A stretch of DNA of 64,000 bases from Phymorhynchus buccinoides (GCA_017654935.2 CM065712.1:23924313-23988312), one strand, 5' to 3'. Positions 36,383 to 47,825 are shown, numbered from the stretch's first letter. Numbers and translations: made by a program. Notes: generated from the sequence alone by a model not told the origin.

Positions 36383-36757
36383 GTGCATTACAGTCACAGA
36401 GGCGTCTCTGAAATTCGGGTTGCTCCCACCTGGAGAGTGCGTCGCAGGCAGAGACGCGCCACCTTTTGTGTGTGTGTGTGTGTGTGCATGCGATTTTTGT
36501 GTGACTGATGAGGAAGGAAGGTGGGGGGGGGGGTAAATTTTGACCGAATGACAACTTTTTTGTTGCCACTGGGATTAACGTGTGCTAAGTGCATGGGCAC
36601 ACGGGACCTCGGTTTTATTGTCTCATCCGAAAGACTCCACGTTCAGACCGTAAGGCCTAGTGCAAAGTGAGAGGAAAAATCCCCTGTACCCAGGTTCGAA
36701 CTCGGGTTTACTTGACACGAAGCGAACGCGCTACCACTGTGTGCCACTCTACACTTC
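36383..36757 (-). repeat. SINE-2 copy
   Basis: Minus-strand A box TGGCACACAGTGGTAGCGCG (with an extra AC) and B box GAGTTCGAACCTG. Confidence 0.85.
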
Positions 36758-36824
36758 TTCTATTTATTTTCATTTATTAAGACAACTTTTATAGCGCCTA
36801 ATCTTTAAGCTCTAAGCGCTACTA

Positions 36825-37965
36825 TTTCTTCTTCTTCTTCGTTCGCTCAGACAGTTTTCTGTTATATGAGCGCAGATGCGTCATGCTGCTGTTATGCGCC
36901 TAACTAAGAAATAGTTGGGCCCAGCATGTCCGACTTCGGCTGGAGGAAATCTTTGTTCAGAATTTATAGACAAAAAAGGCAGGAGAATGGATGGACCAGT
37001 GAGATAGAAAGACAGCAGATGACATTTAACCCCTTCACTGCCGCCTACTACTTGCTCATGCACCGCCTGTTTGCCGCACGATGTTTTAACATAGCAATAT
37101 CGCTACTTAGCGGCGATGTATATATACGTCAGTGGCAAAAGTACTGAAGCGCTCAGGCATGAAAGAATTCCGCTTTTCACGGAAAATCTGCGGCAATTTT
37201 TCAAAACTTCCGTGGAAAAAAAAAAAAATTCCACGTAAAGGACCGATCTTGCCGTATTCGTATATCTACAAGTCTGTATTTGGCAATTCTCAAACTGGTT
37301 AACCGGAAGTCGCTTTAGCTCACTCGCTTCAAAGTTGTGCGAAGGAAGGCGAGATGAGTAGCTCCCGCTCAACAAAAGTAGCGATGTTAGCTGAAAATGT
37401 GTGTGGAAGGCTATTTGAGCTGACCCCCTCCTCGCTGAATAAAAGTTGTAACGTGAGGTAGGTGTTTGGAAAAACATTTTTGGGAACGTCGCGTACACCC
37501 CCCCCCCCCCCCACCCCCACCCCCGTCAACAAAACATCGGACGATATGTGAAAATCCGGGTTGAAGGATTTGTGCTCGGCTGAAAAGAATTTCATTCTTT
37601 GAAGCTTGAAAGTTGTTTGCGTTGGAAAAAAAATTTTTGGGAACATTCGCCCTTCCCCCCCCCCCCCCCCTCGCTCAACAAAACTTCCGACGTCAGGTGA
37701 AAATCCGGGTGGAAGGATTTCTTGGACGAAATTTTTTCCTCTTTTTTGATCTCCATCCACTTTCATGCCTGAGCGCTATAGAGGACGTATATATACGTCG
37801 TGGGCAGCGAAGGGGTTAAGCAAAGGGAAAAGGCAGAGTCAAAGAGAATGGCAGAATTAGAGGAAGTTGCAAGCACAGAAGGTGGGGGAACAATTTGTAC
37901 GAAAGACCCCCCCCCACCCCACCCCCCACCCCACCCCACCCCGGTATCCCCATGGGGGGATCTTA
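36825..37965 (+). repeat. Repeat-A split by a nested element
   Basis: The 5' part, CGCTCAGACAG...GCGCAGATGCGTCATGC...GAGATAGAAAGACAGCAGATGA, ends at 37024. The 3' part resumes at 37819 with GCAAAGGGAAAAGGC. Between them is a MITE-3 at a TTAA site. Confidence 0.8.
37027..37818. repeat. MITE-3 containing a CAGGCATG element
   Basis: Outer ends CCCCTTCACTGCCG and GGGCAGCGAAGGGG lie between TTAA sites. Inside, CAGGCATGAAAG (37154) to CTTTCATGCCTG (37771) is flanked by AGCGCT at 37148-37153 and 37772-37777. This is a transposon in a transposon in a repeat. Confidence 0.85.
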
Positions 37966-37984
37966 CTTATTTGAGATGGCTAAA

Positions 37985-38560
37985 AAATTCCAGCTGTTAT
38001 TGGTAGTACAATGTTTTAAGAAGAATTATAGTATAAAAAAAAATCGTATCTTATATCCTGATCAGCATGACGATATAACCGTTTAAAGACAGAATTTACG
38101 TAAAATTTGATTTTTTAAATGGTTATATCTTCATGTTAATCAGGATATAAGTGATCAACATGATAATATAACCGTTTAACCCTTTCACCGCCAATGTCGC
38201 ATTTATGCACCACAATGGTTTAACACCCATGTCACTAAAAGGTATCCAATCACGGCCTGTTGTTTGAAGACCCTATTTTCTTAATTTTGAGAGTTAAAGA
38301 TTGGCGTAATGTTATACATGTCACAGAGGAATTCCCAATATTGCAGATTTTTTTTTCTCTACCCAGTTAAGTTTAATGGTATTTGGGGGCTGAAAAATGG
38401 CTGGCGGCGAAAGGGTTAAAAACCGATTTTACGTAAAATTTGATTTTTTAAACAGTTATATCTTCATGTTGATCAGGATATAGTTGGCGATTTTTGTACT
38501 ATGATTCTTCTTAAACATCATACTACCAATACCAGTTGAATTTTTTTAGCCGTCTCAAAA
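37985..38560. repeat. Palindromic element split by MITE-1 at TTAA
   Basis: Arms AAAAATTCCAGCTG/CAGTTGAATTTTTTTAGC and ATATCCTGATCA/TGATCAGGATAT flank a MITE-1 (38178-38418) inserted at GTTTAA|CCC...GGG|TTAAAAACC. Confidence 0.8.
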
Positions 38561-38823
38561 AATACAAAAAAATGAAAAATCTCGTTTTCTAGGCGATTTA
38601 GAGATGGTTTCCTTCTGGGCTACAGAGTATTTTTGTCTTTTTTCTTTTCCTTGAAGAGCTAAGAACGGTTGTATCCTGTACACTCTTTCATTTTCTCGCT
38701 TCTGCAAGATACCGGTACCGACTTTTATCATGGAAATAACGTTGTGTTTCTCACTCTGAGTGATTTGTGGGTTTTGTTTTAACAATTCAAAATCATTGCG
38801 ATGCGAATGAGTTAATGTTAACC

Positions 38824-39150
38824 TTAATCCCCCTGTGGGGATACCGGGGGGTCTTTTGTATAAATAGTTCCCCCACCTTCTGGAAGTTTTGTGCTTGTAA
38901 CTTCCTCTAATCTGCGACTCTCTTTGACTCTGCCTTTTCCCTTTGCTTACTGTTATCTACTATCTTTCTGTCTTACTGGTCCATTCTCCAGCCTTTTTTT
39001 CAAGAAACACTTTCAAAAAGATTTCCTACAGCCGAAGTCGGACATGCTGGGCCTAACTATTTCTTAGTTAGGCGCATGATGGCAGCATGACGCATCTGCG
39101 CTCATAATTGACAGGAAACTGTCTGAGCGATCGAAGAAGAAGAAGAAGAA
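38824..39150 (-). repeat. Repeat-A copy, nearly full length
   Basis: From CCCCCTGTGGGGATACCGG through CCCACCTTCTGGAAGTTTTG to GTCTGAGCGATCGAAGAAG, showing both ends of the repeat. Confidence 0.85.
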
Positions 39151-39280
39151 GAAAATGTTGACCTCCTTTTGTCAAGAACGTGGCTCGTACAGATCTTACG
39201 TTTGTGATCTTTCTCGGGTGTTGTATTGTGGGACTTAACGAGCGTGACCCGCTGTCTGTTTAACGAGTGGTTGATAACAG

Positions 39281-39783
39281 ACCTGTTTACCTTTACGATT
39301 TTGCCGTAATTTTTACGGGGAAAAAGTCAAATTACGGTAATTACATCTACATAAAAAAATACGGGAAAATAAAATCCTAAATATAAAAGACAAACACTAC
39401 AGTTGCGTCGGTAAGCGAAGCTTTTGAAATGATGCGGTGAAAAGTCATTTTGCGCCATTTCCGTTTCTGTTTCAAAATGGCGTCCAAGCGAGTGCATTCC
39501 GAAGCTTCTGTATCTTCTGGTCGAAAAAAATCAAAATTCACTTAAATGGCACAGAAATTCCGGGAAAGTGACCTAAAAATTCCAGGAATACGTCGTTCAG
39601 CACTAGGTGACGAGCATGTGTTCTGTGTCTACTGCTCGACGGACATTAGTATTGCACACTCAGGTCAGTACGATATCGACGTTCATTGGTCACGCGTTGG
39701 ATTACAGGGTTTTTTCTCTCAAAATTGCGGGTTTTTGTTTAAGAAATTACAACTTTGCAAAATAGGGGTAAACAGGTCTGTTG
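39281..39783 (+). repeat. CCTGTTTACC element carrying a transposase-exon relic
   Basis: Ends CAGACCTGTTTACC and GGTAAACAGGTCTG are exact inverted repeats, flanked on both sides by TTGATAA, a probable 7-bp target duplication. Confidence 0.85.
39477..39780 (+). pseudogene. Relic of a BED-like zinc-finger transposase N-terminus
   Basis: Reading from ATGGCGTCCAAGCG gives a basic start (MASKRVHSEASVSSGRKKSK), an in-frame stop, then KFRESDLKIPGI...DEHVFCVYCSTDISIAHSGQ and YDIDVH. Cys-x2-Cys, then His-x-Gly-x3-Asp-x3-His, is the layout of the BED-like finger at the N-terminus of hAT-type transposases and related host genes. No catalytic domain follows, because the element ends 80 bp later. It is a broken, non-autonomous derivative. 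Confidence 0.6.
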
Positions 39784-39829
39784 ATAATTGTCGCTGGTAA
39801 TGACACGTTTTTGTTTCTTTTCAAACTCA

Positions 39830-39965
39830 TTTATGTGTGTGTGTGTGCAAGGTGTGTGTGTGTGTGCGCGTGCGGGCGTCTGTGTGTGTGCACGCGTGTA
39901 TGTGCGATATGTTTATGTACACGTGTGTATGTATGTGTGGTGTGTGTGTGTGTGTGCGTAGCTTT
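39830..39965. repeat. TG microsatellite
   Basis: Interrupted (TG)n with GCGTGC variants. Confidence 0.9.
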
Positions 39966-40075
39966 GTGACATGTGCGTGTATATCAAAGGGTCCGTGTGT
40001 AATATGTGTTCATGTGAACATATAATTTTTTTTGTGGGGGGTGTCATTTCAAACTTGTTTTAGGCCTTTTGTAAG

Positions 40076-40322
40076 TAGTAGTAGTAGTAGTAGTAGTAGC
40101 ACAGTAGTAGTAGTAGTAGTAGTAGTAGCAGTAGTAGTAGTAGTAGTAGTAGCAGTAGTAGTAGTAGCAGTAGTAGTAGTAGTAGCAGCAGCAGCAGCAG
40201 TAGTAGTAGTTAGTAGTAGTAGTAGCAGCAGCAGCAGTAGTAGTAGTAGCAGTAGCAGCAGTAGTAGTAGCAGCAGTAGCAGTAGTAGTAGTAGCAGTAG
40301 CAGCAGCAGCAGTAGCAGTAGT

Positions 40323-40354
<32 letters not shown>

Positions 40355-40378
40355 CAGTAGTAGTAGTATCTGCTGTTG
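40076..40378. repeat. AGT/AGC trinucleotide tract, 300 bp
   Basis: About 100 consecutive AGT or AGC triplets with two slips of phase. The plus frames give poly-Ser and poly-Val. No flanking coding signal is seen. Confidence 0.97.
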
Positions 40379-40433
40379 TTGTTGATTGTTATCTGCACTT
40401 GCTGATCATGTTACTGATAATATCAGGCATGGT

Positions 40434-40802
40434 AGACCTCCGCGAATCGCGGAAAATCTGCGAAAGTGAAATTGACAACAAACAAACACACACAAAAACC
40501 CGGGGTAAAAATTTGCTCAGGTGCCTAAAAATTATGTGCGTTAAAACCTATGCAATCGCTTCGCGGAACTGGATGTGAATGACTGAACAAGCAACTTCCC
40601 GCCGAAGTTAGCAGTCGTGCGCGGCCTAGCTCACGCCACACGTTTCCAGATTTGTGATCCTAGTGCTTCTTTTTCTTCTTCTTCTTCTTCATTTTGACGC
40701 CCAACTTCATCATTTTAGTTTGAGTCGACATCTTTCAAATGAAATGCAGAATCGGTTGGATACTCTTCCGCAAAACCCACTTTGCCCCCACTACCATGCC
40801 TG
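40434..40802. repeat. CAGGCATG element
   Basis: Ends CAGGCATGGTAG and CTACCATGCCTG. Part of the interior matches 1-167 inverted. A retroelement tail (GGGCGCTATATAAATTTTCC) follows at 40858-40890. Confidence 0.8.
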
Positions 40803-40946
40803 CGATATCTGTTTCATGTTGTTATTCTATTTTGTTTTGTAGCCTACTTCGTAGGATGGGCGCTATATAAATTTTCCCCATTATTATTATAATCGAAACG
40901 GTCAACATAATGTACTGAAGATATAGAAATATGATAATAAGAATAC

Positions 40947-41140
40947 AGTGGAACCTCCCTTATAAGACTCCCCCCCCCCCTTATAAGACTCCCTCCCATT
41001 AAGACCTACTCCTCTGAGACATTGCCCTTCTTTGTAAGTATTGAAATTACCTCCCTTCTAAGACTCCCTCCCGGATCCCACTTAAGACCTTATTTTGGAT
41101 GTTTTTTTCAAAGTTTTAAAAGGGAAGTTCCTCTGTAGTA
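40947..41140 (+). repeat. GGAACC element, left part
   Basis: CAGTGGAACCTCCCTTATAAGACTCC and GAGACATTGCCCTTC (written in parts) match 50722-50901. The right end is degraded. Confidence 0.7.
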
Positions 41141-41193
41141 ATTCTTTTCAAAGTAATTCTTTAAACAAACAAAAAGCATTTAAAATCAAAATA

Positions 41194-41450
41194 GTTAACC
41201 CTTTCACCGCCAATGTCGCATTTATGCACCACAGTGGTTTAACAGTACACCCATATCACCGATAGGCATCAAATCAGGGCCTGTTATCCAAAGACCCTAT
41301 TGTCTTAATTTTGGGAGGTAAGGATAGGCCTAATGTTATTACATGTCACAGAGGAATTCCCACCCAATATTGCAGTGTTGTTTTCCTTCTCTACCCAGTT
41401 AAGTTTAATGGCATTTTGGGGCTGAAAAATGGCTGGCGGCGAAAGGGTTG
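41194..41450 (+). repeat. MITE-1 copy
   Basis: CCCTTTCACCGCCAATGTCG to GGCGGCGAAAGGGTTGA. One TTAA is mutated to TTGA. Confidence 0.88.
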
Positions 41451-41589
41451 AGCATATTCCGAAGATCTATCAAATAGAACCATAATGGCAACGTGATACT
41501 GAAGACGTATAAATATAGTCAATCTAAATACTCGCATCTACCGTGGGTATGTAAATGTAATCAAAACAGTAACATGTATGGCAAATGTG

Positions 41590-41748
41590 TACCATACTTT
41601 TCGGATTATAAGGCGCACCCCCAAAATTTTTACACAAAATCCATATTTTATTATTATATTTTCTGACTATTTTATCAGTCACCTTATAAGGCGCAGGGGT
41701 CTCAGTCTTGGGAAAAAAGTATCGCCTTATAGTCAGAAAAATACGGTA
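41590..41748. repeat. GCGC-MITE copy
   Basis: ACCATACTTTTCGGATTATA and TATAGTCAGAAAAATACGGT are inverted ends, with ATAAGGCGCAGGGGTCTCAG inside. Confidence 0.85.
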
Positions 41749-41927
41749 GTTTACGACCCTCAGTCTCAAAGTCTGCTTCTTTCAGTGTTTTATGAAAAAT
41801 AATCCTAGGCTGATCCTAACCCTATCCCTTTTCCATACAAATGGCAGAATGTTGCCTTCTCAGTGAGACTTTTTATTGCACAAACTTGACGGGGTGTGGG
41901 GGTGGGGGTGTCAAAACTACATCATAG

Positions 41928-42043
41928 TGCAGAGTGGCACAGTGGTAGTGCGTTCACTTTGTGTCAAGTAAACCCGAGTTCGAACCTGGGTACAGGGGAT
42001 TTTTCCTCTCACTTTGCACTAGGCCTTACGGTCTGAATGTGGA

Positions 42044-42074
<31 letters not shown>

Positions 42075-42144
42075 CGTGTGCCCATGCACTTAGCACACGT
42101 TAAACCCAGTGGCAACGGTCAAAAGTTGTCATTTGGTCAAAATT

Positions 42145-42180
<36 letters not shown>

Positions 42181-42310
42181 AGTCACACAAAAATCGCATG
42201 CAAAAAAAAAAAAAAAAAAATGGGTGGCGCGCCTCTGGCTGCAACGCGCTCTCCAGGTGGGAGCAACCTGAATTTCACAGAGACGCTCTCCTGTGACTAT
42301 AAACGTACCT
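41928..42310 (+). repeat. SINE-2 copy
   Basis: Plus-strand A box AGTGGCACAGTGGTAGTGCG and B box GAGTTCGAACCTGGG. A C-run lies at 42147-42178 and a poly-A inside. Confidence 0.9.
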
Positions 42311-42719
42311 AACCTTGCCACGTGTACTCAAGATACGTAAAATTAAGTTAAGATTATTCTTCCTTTCATGCCTTCTCTTTTTTTTTAATTCCTTTTTATT
42401 TTCCTTTTGTTTCATTTTCATTGATTTCTTTTTTCTCTTCTTTTTCTTTAAAAAAAAAATCTTTTGTTGTTGTTTTTGTTTTTGTTTTCAGTATTTCGGC
42501 TTTGTAGCGAATGCTGGTTTTAGGAGGGGAAAACAAAAATCCTTCTTGTGTTCTACAAAGCGCAGGTCGTTTATTTTATTTTTATTGTTTATTTTATTTG
42601 TTTATATCATGGGTTTTATTCAGGTTTTCCCCTTCCTCTCTTTCCAAGCCGGTAAAAACTTTGAGGGTGATAATGAATAGGTCATGGGTGGTGGTTTCTT
42701 CCTCCCCCCGCATTTTAAA

Positions 42720-43285
42720 GATGTGTGTGCGTGTGTGTGTGTGTAAAAAGCAAAATAAGTGTGTGTGTGTGTATTGTTGTGTTGTGTGTTTGTGTATTTG
42801 TGTGTGTTGATGTTTGTGTGAGTGTGTGAGTGTGTGGTGTGTCTGTCTGTCTGTCTGTCTGTGTATGTGTGTGTTGTGTGTAGTGTGTAGTGTCTGTGTG
42901 TGTGGTGTCTGTCTGTGTGTGTTGTGTGTAGTGTCTGTGTGTGTTGTGTCTGTGTGTGTTGTGTGTGTTTTGTGTGGTTGAGAACTGTGTGTTGTGTGTG
43001 TGTGTGAGTATGTCTAGGTGTCTGTGTGTGTTGTGTGTAATGTCTGTGTTGTTGTGTATGTGTGTGTTGTGGTGTGTAGTGTCTGTGTGTGTTGTGTGTA
43101 GTGTCTGTGTGTGTTGTGTATGTGTGTGTTGTTGTGTAGTGTCTGTGTGTTTTGTGTGGTTGAGACGTGTGTGTGTGTGTAGTGTGTGAGGTGTCTGTGT
43201 GTGTGTGTTTTGTGTGAGGTGTCTGTGTGTGTGTGTGTTGTGTGGTTGAGACGTGTGTGTGTGTGTGTGTGACTGTGACTGTGCA
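42720..43285. repeat. Complex TG-rich minisatellite
   Basis: TG repeats with recurrent higher-order units GTGTGTTGTGTGTAGTGTC and TTTTGTGTGGTTGAGA. Confidence 0.9.
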
Positions 43286-43734
43286 TATGCAGCTAAAAAG
43301 GGTCCTCATGCTTTTTTGAATTCTTCTTTAATTGATGGTTGCGGATTAAAATCCTTTTCTCGGGATGTACTTCCCTATCTCTGTCATTTATCTTTCCGTC
43401 TCTTCTTTTCCGTCTTCATTGTCTTTTCTGTGCCCATATTTTAAAGAGGTGGGGGTTCGATTCCTTTTTTTTTTTTTAAACCCCACCCAACTATGTCTGA
43501 TTTTTTTTCTCTTTCCATTTTCAGTATATTAATAATTAAAAAAACTGTACCGAATAATCTTGAGGTTAAAAGGTACTTGTTGGAGGTGTATGGATGCTCC
43601 CCCTTGGAGGATGTCCTGAATTGCAGGATTTTTAAATTGCCTAGAGCCGGCGGATTATGAGAATTTGAGAAGCAACGATTTTCTTACACACACACACACA
43701 CACACTTGTACAATAAAGAAAGTGCCTATGTAAG

Positions 43735-43791
43735 CTTTGGTGGTAAAGGTCAAGATGTGCCACCCCCCCCACCCCCCCCCCCCCCCCCCCC

Positions 43792-43832
<41 letters not shown>

Positions 43833-44192
43833 ACACCCACCCCCTACATTTCTCGGTTAATTCCATTTTTCAGTTTTTGCCTTTCTGACCAAACATGAAG
43901 CTGTATTTTATGAACATTTTCAGCTAATTATCTTTGTTCAATAATTAATTGCAGTCATGATAAAGGCCGTTATCTAATAGGACCCCCCCCCCCCCCCCCC
44001 CCCCCCTATGTAGTGCAGTACACCGCGGCATTTGTCACAGTCGTGGTTCATTGCGTTTTTTCCGTCTTATAGGGGGGGTAGGGTTAGGGTTATTATTCCA
44101 AAAAGATAATTAGCTGAAAAGGTTCATAAAATACAGCTTTATGTTTGGTAAGAAAGGCAAAAACGGAAAAATGGAATTAGCCGAGAAATGCA

Positions 44193-44232
<40 letters not shown>

Positions 44233-44265
44233 GGGGTGGTGGTAACATCTTTACCTTTACTGCTT
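43735..44265. repeat. Long foldback with poly-C and poly-G arms
   Basis: The left arm (GGTAAAGGTCAAGATG, C-run 43761-43832, TTTCTCGGTTAATTCCATTT, ACATGAAGCTGTATTTTATG) is mirrored on the right (44094-44265) by CATAAAATACAGCTTTATG, AAATGGAATTAGCCGAGAAA, a G-run at 44192-44231 and CATCTTTACC. The spacer is about 150 bp. Confidence 0.9.
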
Positions 44266-44624
44266 TTGCTATGTTCAAAGGAATGCAGCACTTGTACTAG
44301 TCTAGAGGGGTGAAAAAAGAGCAGTAAATGTGTGTGTGTGTGCTGCTCCTGCACTCCACCGGGGCCGCCCCCTTGCAGGATTTTTTGAAATTTCCCAGGA
44401 GCAGCCATGCAGATGTGTGTGAAATAAGATAGTGAATAGATGATGATGAATAATAATATCAATTTAGTTTTTTCTGTTGATTACATTAAGTTGTTGTTTG
44501 TTTGAAAACGATAAAGTGAATAATTAAATGTCGCATAGAAAAAATGTCAGGGTGCAAAAATAAAATAAAGGAAAAGTAAAAGTTCCAGGTTATCAACTTA
44601 AACTAGAAATAATATGCATTGGTC

Positions 44625-44760
44625 CACGTGGCGGTGTAATATAAAAACAGTCACAACGTGTAATGTTCTCATCCCTAGCTGGTGTGTTTGTACCGCAGTG
44701 TTCAAGTGCTTCGGCTGTTGGGATGATCCCTGGAGTCTTTTAGCCAACAACAACAACAAC
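44625..44760 (+). repeat. Repeat-G copy
   Basis: CACGTGGCGGTG, CATCCCTAGCTGGTG, GTTCAAGTGCTTCGGCTG, TTGGGATGATCCCTGGAGTC, TTTTAGCC, (AAC)n. It is the clearest copy away from TMEM245. Confidence 0.75.
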
Positions 44761-45056
44761 ACTGCTTGAAGTGGACTATAGCTTTCCTTTATCTTGCCAA
44801 AAAAAAAAAGATTTAGTTTTTCCTACACCCCTTTCCCCTCCTCCCTCCTCTCCCCATTCTTCTCCTTCCTTTGCTTTTGAATAGGGCATTTGCCACGAGT
44901 GTTCAATCTCTATAGTAGACTACTAATTTGCCCCGCACTCGTTCTGCCCGAGTTACGCTGACCTTTCTAATTCAACTCTCTATATTCAACTCGGTGAAAT
45001 TCAAGGTCGCCCTCACGTGGCAAAAGCCCTATTTGAAGCCAAATTCGAAAAACAAC
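44761..45056. other. No gene seen
   Basis: Unique-looking AT-balanced sequence without an exon or recognised repeat. Confidence 0.3.
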
Positions 45057-46053
45057 CACCGTAATTCACGGACTGCAAGCCGCTTCGGAATATAAGCCTC
45101 ACCCCCTACAACAGATCTTCACACCTACACTCCTTCCTGCTCACTCAGGTCCTCAAACACAAAACTTCTGAAAGTTCCAAAAACAAATCTAAAATCATTT
45201 GGTGACCGCAGTTTCAGTTTCAGTGCCCCTGCTGTTTGGAATTCCCTCCCAGTCGATCTCCGCCATGAACCAACTATCTCTACTTTCAAAGCTAAACTCA
45301 AGACTCACTACTTTCAAAGCTCATTCGGTTTGTAAATGTTTTCCTTCTTGATCTTGTACCTGGGTGAATGATTGGGTGATAATGTTTTGTGTGACTGCGG
45401 GTGTATCAGTGAATGGAAGCGCCTTGAGTGTAAAATAATTATAGAAAGGCGCTATAGAAATGCTATCAATTATTATTATTATTATTACTTAAATAAATTA
45501 AAAAAGTAACGCATATAAGCCGCGTCGAAGCACAAGCCGCGGAAGCGTGGCGATGCACGATGTCCGCTTCCGGTGATATCTCACAGAAAGTAAGTGAGTT
45601 CGCTCAGTTTACAGACTTTTCTGTCATTTTTAATAGCTGGAAATTATGTTAACTTCGTTCTTGGTATTTTGCTTGTTCAGTCCTTAACACAACAGTCATT
45701 TAGCAATGCTACAGTACTTCGTTGAAATCCGCGATCGAATGAACGAAGCGTTTAGTTCCTCCTGTCGTTACCTCAGCGCTTCATCGCCGGGTGTGTTGAC
45801 TGCCAAAACAAAAGTGTCGGACCCCCCCCGCGAAACAGATCGTCATTTTGTGAAAAATATACCGAAATCAAGGTGATTTTTGTTGTTGTCATCAACCGTG
45901 AACAAGGCCACAGATCAAAGGTCTGAATCAAGGATGCCACTGAGTTGAGTTTACTTTCACTTTCGGTAACGTTTAGGCCGCAGCACTGTACTAGCCGCAG
46001 TGGGGGGGGGGGGTAAAAAAAAATTGCGGCTTATAGTCCGCGAATTACAGTAA
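45057..46053. repeat. Inverted-repeat element (CCGTAATTC ends) with LINE insertion
   Basis: Left end ACCGTAATTCACGGACTGCA and right end CTTATAGTCCGCGAATTACAGT form inverted termini related to GCGC-MITE ends. The interior holds a LINE fragment and AAGCCGCGGAAGCGTGG. Confidence 0.7.
45103..45487 (+). pseudogene. CR1/L2-like LINE, 3' end of reverse-transcriptase ORF
   Basis: Codons GDRSFSFSAPAVWNSLPVDL, RHEPTISTFKAKLKTHYF, then a stop near 45334. The WNSLP and FK.KLKTH.F motifs are the standard C-terminus of CR1/L2/Jockey-clade reverse transcriptases. The 3' tail GAAAGGCGCTATAGAAATGC(ATT)n is the same type as the tails at 11360 and 51990. It is heavily 5'-truncated. Confidence 0.85.
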
Positions 46054-46219
46054 TTTTTAGATTATTAGCACCGTTTCTCTTGTTGAGAGCAGTGCTAAAG
46101 TATAACTTTCTATACCCTGGAAAAATTGATCTTGTTGTCCTCCCCCCCCTCCCCCCCCCCACATGCCAGTCCTCATTTCTACCCCTCACCTTTTTTCATT
46201 CTCTCTCCCTCTCTTTCTC

Positions 46220-46264
46220 ATTCACACACTCGTGCACATGCACACACACACATACACGTGTGCG

Positions 46265-46299
<35 letters not shown>

Positions 46300-46485
46300 G
46301 CACACGCACTCACACGCACTCACACGCACACACTTCACGTACACACACACATCACACACACGCACACGCACACGCACACACACACACACACGTACACACA
46401 CACACACACTCTCTCTCTCTCTCCTCTCTCTCTCTCTATCTCTCCCTCTCTATCCCTCTCTCTCCTCTCTCTCCATCTCTCTCTC

Positions 46486-46523
<38 letters not shown>

Positions 46524-46556
46524 CCTCTCTCTCTCCCCCCCTCCCCCCCTCGCACA
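46220..46556. repeat. CA then CT compound microsatellite
   Basis: (CA)n with CACGCACACG interruptions to 46408, then (CT)n with TCCCTC interruptions. Confidence 0.97.
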
Positions 46557-46726
46557 GTGTGTGACGGTCGGCCGCCCCTTCACAGCATGCGTAGCGTGCT
46601 GTTGATCTTTTTATAATTTATATCATTCGCATGTGTGTGTGTGTGTGTATGTATGTGTATGTGCATGCGTGTGTTGCTCATCGTTTCAGGCGTGAGGGTG
46701 AAGTCTTCGCATAGATCCGACAGCAT

Positions 46727-47060
46727 GCATGGGGCGTTTCCCGTGAAACGGTGACTGCTTTTTTGTTTTTCTTTTCTCTTTTTCTTTTTCTTTCTGCATG
46801 TTTTATGTTTTCTGTCCTTGTATTTTAAACAAAAAAAAATTCTATTTTATTAATTTGTTTTTTTGCATGCATGGGGCATTTCTCGTATAAAAAAAACCGG
46901 TGATTGCTTTTTCTTTTCTTTTTTTCTCTGCCTGATTACGGTTTCTTTCCGTTTTGTTTTGTTTTTTGGTTCTACTTTCTTTTTCTTTTTTTTAATGCAT
47001 GGAACATTTTTACCTGTAAAAAAAAAGAAAAAAAGTGACTGTTTTTTCTTCTTTTTTCCC
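46727..47060 (+). repeat. Three diverged tandem units
   Basis: GCATGGGGCGTTTCCCGT...GGTGACTGCTTTTT recurs at 46868 (GCATGGGGCATTTCTCGT...GGTGATTGCTTTTT) and 46996 (GCATGGAACATTTTTACC...GTGACTGTTTTTT), spacing about 140 and 128 bp, each followed by T-rich sequence. Confidence 0.6.
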
Positions 47061-47267
47061 CCCTGCCAGGTTTTTAGTTTGCTTTCCTTTAAAAAAAAAA
47101 AGTTCTTTTTTTTGTTTTTTGTTTTTTTTGTGGTCTTTTGTTTGTTACTAAGGTAACAAAGGAGGATTGTGTGTTTTTTCGAGTGTGTTACTTTTTTTCT
47201 TCTTTTTTGTTTGTTTTTTTGGTCGGTCTGTCTGCACAATAATCTTGTCAGTAACACGCACGGAATC

Positions 47268-47678
47268 ACTTTAACCCTTTCACCGCCAAAGTCTCATTTT
47301 AGCACCACAGTGGTTTAACACCTAAGTCACTAAAAGGCATCACATTGGGGTCTGTTATCCAAAGACCCTATTGTTTTAGTTTTGGGAAGTGGAAGTTCAG
47401 TTTAACGTCGCGTATCGGCTTTCGCCATGTACGACGGGCTGAACAAACCAACCAGGGTATAAAATTTATGTTCCTGAATCACTGTCCCAGCCAAAAGGCC
47501 GAGAAGCGATCAGAATCTATGAATTTTGGGAAGTAAGGATAGACCTTATTTTATATATCATATGTCACAGAACAATCCCCAATACTGCAGACAGATTTTG
47601 TTCTCTACCCAGGTACATTTAAAGGACATTAGGGTATTTGTGGTGCTAAAATGCGACATTGGCGGTTAAAGGGTTAAT
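47268..47678 (+). repeat. MITE-1 with a 133-bp insertion and 11-bp target duplication
   Basis: The insert 47391-47523 (GGAAGTTCAGTTTAACGTCG...) is flanked by TTTTGGGAAGT at 47380-47390 and 47524-47534. The long duplication suggests retroposition. Confidence 0.85.
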
Positions 47679-47825
47679 TTTTTTAATTTTAAGAATCTGT
47701 ATGTAAAAAAAGTGTTTCATGTGTGATGCGAAGGTTTTAAACTTTTATGGGGTTTTTTTAAAAAGGGAAAAAAAAGAAGATAAATATTGAAATAAAAATT
47801 TATCTTGCCTTTCTGTGTACTTCAG

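Noticed and set aside
40032..40385. Poly-Ser/poly-Val ORF
   Set aside because: Direct translation of a trinucleotide microsatellite, with no coding context.
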